This document shows, one piece after another, positions 16,494 to 18,792 of a stretch of 18,792 bases of DNA. Every line of letters starts with the position of its first letter. The stretch's first letter is position 1. The translations under genes and the position numbers were made by a program. A model generated the notes under the pieces. That model was given only the letters and a program-made list of their open reading frames with translations. It searched no databases and had not been told where the DNA came from. Origin of the DNA: Candidatus Omnitrophota bacterium (GTDB taxonomy: Bacteria; Omnitrophota; Gorgyraeia; Duberdicusellales; 4484-171); NCBI GenBank assembly GCA_023818995.1, contig JAMWDA010000009.1, positions 1 to 18,792 of the forward strand, written 5' to 3'.

Positions 16494-16853
16494 ATGACAA
16501 AGAAAAAACTCTTTATTGAGGAATTAGAGCAAAGAAAAAGTACATCGTCCTTATTTGTAAGTACTCAGGCTGTAGGTGAAGAGGGAGTTAGCTCAAAAGG
16601 AAGGATGCCGGAATATTACGGAAGAGAGTTTAGGAAACCGGCTGATGGTTTTGCTACGACTTTAGCTCTCGGTGAAGAGGGCAATTCGGGTAAACCCCGC
16701 GAGGTTACAACTAGAGCCATAGGTGAAGAGGGAGTTAGCTCAAAAGGAAGGATGCCAGAATATCACGGAAGAAAGTTTAGGAAACCGGCTGATGGTTTTG
16801 CTACGACTTTAGCTCTCGGTGAAGAGGGCAATTCGGGTAAACCCAATAAATAA
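16494..16853 (+). CDS. Graspetide (omega-ester peptide) precursor, plesiocin-like, four staple motifs
   Basis: A 119-residue soluble peptide with a strong SD (AGGAGGGG, 16482-16489). The leader, residues 1-21, contains LFIEEL (6-11), very like the LFIEDL motif I recall as the ligase-binding part of plesiocin-type leaders. Residues 22-70 and 71-119 are two near-identical 49-residue repeats. Each has two copies of the plesiocin-type core T-T-x-x-x-x-E-E: S23-T24 with E29-E30, T55-T56 with E61-E62, T72-T73 with E78-E79, and T104-T105 with E110-E111. In known members the two Glu side chains are esterified by the two Thr hydroxyls, giving a stapled hairpin; the first motif here has Ser-Thr. The linkers are Arg/Lys rich (GRMPEY, FRKPADG), which could allow cutting by a trypsin-like protease. 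An ATP-grasp gene follows. Product and activity are unknown. Confidence 0.88.
   Translation: MTKKKLFIEELEQRKSTSSLFVSTQAVGEEGVSSKGRMPEYYGREFRKPADGFATTLALGEEGNSGKPREVTTRAIGEEGVSSKGRMPEYHGRKFRKPADGFATTLALGEEGNSGKPNK
16557..16703 (+). repeat. Tandem 147-base core repeat, copy 1
   Basis: This unit encodes residues 22-70 of the graspetide precursor and is followed directly by copy 2. From GGTGAAGAGGGAGTTAGC onward the two copies differ at only three bases over about 120 (within the codons for MPE, EYY/EYH and GRE/GRK), so the duplication is recent or maintained by gene conversion. Confidence 0.9.
16704..16850 (+). repeat. Tandem 147-base core repeat, copy 2
   Basis: This unit encodes residues 71-119 and ends at the last sense codon. 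It starts GTTACAACTAGAGCC, which differs from the start of copy 1 (GTAAGTACTCAGGCT). Differences are therefore concentrated in the first staple of each unit, while the second staple is identical in both copies. Confidence 0.9.
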
Positions 16854-16895
16854 AATCCAAACTATTCATTTGTTAAATTAGCTTAGATATTTAAC

Positions 16896-16924
16896 AAAAA
16901 CCCTGTTTTATACAGGGTTTTTTT
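16896..16924 (+). terminator. Intrinsic terminator between precursor and ligase
   Basis: An 11-bp perfect stem AAAAACCCTGT / ACAGGGTTTTT with a 5-base loop is followed by a run of seven T (16918-16924). It lies 43 bases after the precursor stop and 57 before the ATP-grasp start. It should end most transcripts, leaving limited readthrough for the enzyme genes. Confidence 0.85.
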
Positions 16925-16980
16925 GTTGGTATACTTTTATTTTTATGATATTATTTATATTGCTATAGGGAGGAAAACTT

Positions 16981-17907
16981 ATGCGTATTGGTATAGTTGG
17001 TGCAGAATACGAAGCTCACACCGTTCATATGCGTGAAGTCCTTGAAAATCGAAGGGTTGAAGTTTTGATTATTGATACAGTTCTCTTCCCTGAAGAAGCA
17101 ACAATTTCTCTTATAGAGGATGAGGTTAAATATCAGGGAGAATCTATTGAAGATATCTCAACCTTTTATGTAAGAAGCGTCTTTTTTAGCCATCCGCCAT
17201 ATGACTTAGAGGAACAAAGAAAGATAAAGAAAATAGATTTAGATGGTTGGTATGCGGATTATATGGGAGAAAGGGAAAGACAGTCGCTTTTAGCCTCGTG
17301 GTTAAAGTCTGCTACCTTAAAAGGAAAAAGAGTAATTAATCCTATTGAATCATTTGATTTACATTATCTTAAAGCCTATCAGTTAGCTTTATTAAGAAAA
17401 AACAATATTCCTGTTCCCCTTACTTTAGTAACCAATGATAGTGAAGAACTAAAAAAATTTCAAAAAGAAGTTGGTCAACTTGTCTATAAGCCGGTTGCTG
17501 GTGGAGCAGGTTGCAAAATGATGATAGAAGAGGACTGGCAAGAAGAAAGACTTAAGCTTCTCCGTAATGCACCAGTGTTATTTCAGGAATACATTGAAGG
17601 TGAAAATATCCGTGTATATGTAATTGATAATAAAATAGTCTCCAGTGGAATTATCCATACCCGAGAGGTTGATTATCGTGGGCATGAGGAAGCGATAGAG
17701 AAGATAAAGTTACCTACAGATATAGAAAATATGTGTATAAAAGCAAAGGAGATCTGTGGAATGAAATTTACTGGGATAGACTTAAAAAGAAAACCTAATA
17801 AAGAATTCGTTCTTATTGAATGTAATCCTTCTCCTATGTTTATAGGTTTTCAAGAAGTAACAGGAGACCCCATTGATGAAAGGTTGGCTGATTATTTAAT
17901 TGGATAG
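16981..17907 (+). CDS. ATP-grasp ligase, graspetide ester-forming (PsnB/MvdD-like)
   Basis: A 308-residue cytoplasmic enzyme. It has an N-terminal pre-ATP-grasp domain (MRIGIVGAEYEAHT to about residue 120) and a RimK-like ATP-grasp domain. Visible motifs are LVYKPVAGGAGCK (nucleotide-binding Lys and glycine loop, about 160-180), LFQEYIEGENIRVYVID (about 200), GMKFTGIDLKR (about 260) and the metal-binding LIECNPSPMF (about 280). Graspetide ligases use ATP to activate Asp/Glu side chains of the core and close esters with Thr/Ser or amides with Lys. The precursor has Thr-Glu pairs, so macrolactones are predicted. A good SD, AGGGAGG (16967-16973), sits 7 bases before the ATG. The gene follows a terminator and depends on readthrough or a weak promoter in the AT-rich 16925-16965 stretch. 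The PqqD-like gene follows almost directly. Confidence 0.87.
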   Translation: MRIGIVGAEYEAHTVHMREVLENRRVEVLIIDTVLFPEEATISLIEDEVKYQGESIEDISTFYVRSVFFSHPPYDLEEQRKIKKIDLDGWYADYMGERERQSLLASWLKSATLKGKRVINPIESFDLHYLKAYQLALLRKNNIPVPLTLVTNDSEELKKFQKEVGQLVYKPVAGGAGCKMMIEEDWQEERLKLLRNAPVLFQEYIEGENIRVYVIDNKIVSSGIIHTREVDYRGHEEAIEKIKLPTDIENMCIKAKEICGMKFTGIDLKRKPNKEFVLIECNPSPMFIGFQEVTGDPIDERLADYLIG

Positions 17908-17910
17908 AAG

Positions 17911-18279
17911 GTGATGGAAAAAAGAAATTATGATCATTCCTTTGATTTTATCTATGGGAATTTAGATGAGGAGACTTTCTGGGTTCAGCCTCCCACAAAT
18001 CATATTTTCCGCATTGATAGATCAACTTTACAGGTTATATTAGATTTAGATACGGGTATGAGTATAGATGGTATTTGTAAAAAATACCACTTGGATAGAG
18101 AAGAAGTTACAAGAGTTATCCAGAAGTTTGAAAGAGAGGGTGCGATTGTTTCTCCTAAATGGGCTAAGATTTCTTATGAGATGCCCAAGGAAGATATTTC
18201 TTTGGGTGCGTTTTTATTACTTTTTTCAAACGCTGAAACAACCTGTTCTGAAAGAAAGCATAAATGCCTGAAAGATTGA
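17911..18279 (+). CDS. PqqD-like (winged-helix, RiPP recognition element type) protein
   Basis: A small protein of about 122 residues that starts three bases after the ligase stop, so it is cotranslated with it. Residues about 20-95 fit the PqqD family: an ETFWVQPP strand, HIFRIDRSTLQVILDLDTGMS, then DGICKKYHLDREEVTRVIQKFEREGAIV, the helix-turn-helix-like wing. PqqD-like domains bind peptide leaders and present them to modifying enzymes, so it may bring the precursor to the ligase or act with an enzyme outside the window. Start is GTG at 17911 or ATG at 17914. The last 35 residues after KWAKISY overlap the convergent regulator gene and may not be native: from about 18174 the frame could be sequence beyond a junction. 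Confidence 0.72.
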   Translation: MMEKRNYDHSFDFIYGNLDEETFWVQPPTNHIFRIDRSTLQVILDLDTGMSIDGICKKYHLDREEVTRVIQKFEREGAIVSPKWAKISYEMPKEDISLGAFLLLFSNAETTCSERKHKCLKD

Positions 18280-18719
18280 TCAAGAGTTTTCTTAAATTCA
18301 CTTTGAAGAAGATTTGAGCGTTCTGAAATCTGAATATAATTTCCATCTTTATCTTTTCTGATTTCTTCTATATCTACCCCGCTATAAGATTCAACAGCTC
18401 TTTTGATGAGGTCGATCTCAAAATAATCCTCTCCTAAGTAATTCTTTCTAGAATTATCATAATAGATTTTTATTTCCTTATAACCTGACTTATACAACAT
18501 TCCAATAGTTCGCATAATAAGTGGATTGTATTTAGAAATGTTAACTAAAGCATTATCTTTGTTTGTGCCAAACTCTTTACCTGTATGAATCATCATACTT
18601 CTTCCAGTTTCAATGATTTCTAATTCATCACCTTTTTTTATATTGAATTTTTTTGTCCATTCGGCAGGCAGTGAAACTACTAAAGTTGCTGGTCCAATTT
18701 TTATTACTTTTCTTTTCAT
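18174..18719 (-). CDS. AbrB-PhoU domain regulator, C-terminally shortened
   Basis: A 181-residue protein. Residues 1-45 form a SpoVT/AbrB swapped-hairpin DNA-binding domain (RKVIKIGPATLVVSLPAEW, then KKGDELEIIETG). The remainder resembles the linker and the beginning of a PhoU-like helical domain (SEFKKTLDQSFRHLCFLSEQVV). Such AbrB-PhoU fusions, often labelled phosphate uptake regulators, are frequent in archaea, notably DPANN lineages, and from memory are about 300 residues or more. This one stops soon after the PhoU helices begin, exactly where it meets the PqqD-like gene tail to tail with a 106-base overlap. There is no SD, and a TATA-like element lies at the archaeal distance upstream. 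The domain call is firm. The archaeal origin is a suspicion. Confidence 0.7.
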   Translation of the reverse strand: MKRKVIKIGPATLVVSLPAEWTKKFNIKKGDELEIIETGRSMMIHTGKEFGTNKDNALVNISKYNPLIMRTIGMLYKSGYKEIKIYYDNSRKNYLGEDYFEIDLIKRAVESYSGVDIEEIRKDKDGNYIQISERSNLLQSEFKKTLDQSFRHLCFLSEQVVSAFEKSNKNAPKEISSLGIS

Positions 18720-18740
18720 AAAAATATAATGTCTTAAGCA

Positions 18741-18748
18741 TATATAAA
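18741..18748 (-). promoter_or_regulatory. Archaeal-style TATA element before the AbrB-PhoU gene
   Basis: On the minus strand TTTATATA lies 22 to 29 bases before the ATG, the spacing of an archaeal TATA box for a leaderless transcript. No SD is present. The region is extremely AT-rich (repeated ACATATATAT), so the match is weak evidence on its own. Confidence 0.35.
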
Positions 18749-18792
18749 TATTTCTACTTTACATATATATACATATATATAATATATTAAAC

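Noticed and set aside
16557..16850. CRISPR or regulatory DNA repeat
   Set aside because: The 147-base direct repeats lie wholly in frame inside a gene with a strong SD and encode peptide cores.

Overview
The window is AT-rich DNA, about one third G+C by eye. Gene content, Shine-Dalgarno (SD) sequences and ATGA-type overlaps look bacterial: polyprenyl-phosphate sugar-phosphate transferase, O-antigen ligase, NfnAB-type flavoenzymes, an ISNCY/IS1202-type transposase and several RiPP (ribosomally made, modified peptide) genes. The mix resembles uncultivated candidate-phylum genomes such as Omnitrophota, but this is an impression and no marker gene is present. TAA, TAG and TGA all end genes here, so the standard bacterial code applies. 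No rRNA, tRNA or CRISPR array was found.

Region 1 (1-5390) is a radical-SAM peptide-maturation locus. It holds a radical SAM/SPASM enzyme cut by the window edge, an HPr-kinase-like protein, a small precursor-like peptide, a complete radical SAM/SPASM enzyme, a second precursor-like peptide with an in-frame TGA, and an ABC exporter. The two peptides share a residue-for-residue aligned N-terminus (KFKP, V13, LNPEQ, L22, C24-x-C26-Y27) and then diverge, as expected of leader plus core. Both carry the strongest SD sequences nearby.

Region 2 (5384-9669) makes surface polysaccharide: GT4 and GT2 glycosyltransferases, a WecA/MraY-type phosphosugar transferase and, convergently, an O-antigen ligase/polymerase. 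The ABC exporter could serve either this region or Region 1.

Region 3 (9670-11580) is accessory DNA: a roughly 700-base gap without genes and a decayed IS whose terminal inverted repeats are still visible. The IS transposase has lost its N-terminal domain and carries a nonsense codon and a frameshift. An RNA foldback over its ribosome binding site remains intact.

Region 4 (11584-15271) holds an MFS transporter and an NfnA/NfnB-like (SudB/SudA) flavin and iron-sulfur pair that moves electrons between NAD(P)H and ferredoxin. It is followed by a degraded gene, probably a DNA methyltransferase, and a long stretch with few features (to 16480).

Region 5 (16306-18279) is the most striking part: a compact graspetide (omega-ester peptide) locus. 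The 119-residue precursor has an LFIEEL leader motif and two near-identical 49-residue repeats, together giving four T-x-x-x-x-E-E staples like those of plesiocin. A strong intrinsic terminator follows, then an ATP-grasp ligase and a PqqD-like protein.

The right end (18174-18719, minus strand) encodes a C-terminally shortened AbrB-PhoU regulator of a kind I associate with DPANN archaea. It has an archaeal-style TATA element and no SD, and it overlaps the PqqD-like gene tail to tail. This may be a transfer junction or a chimeric assembly.
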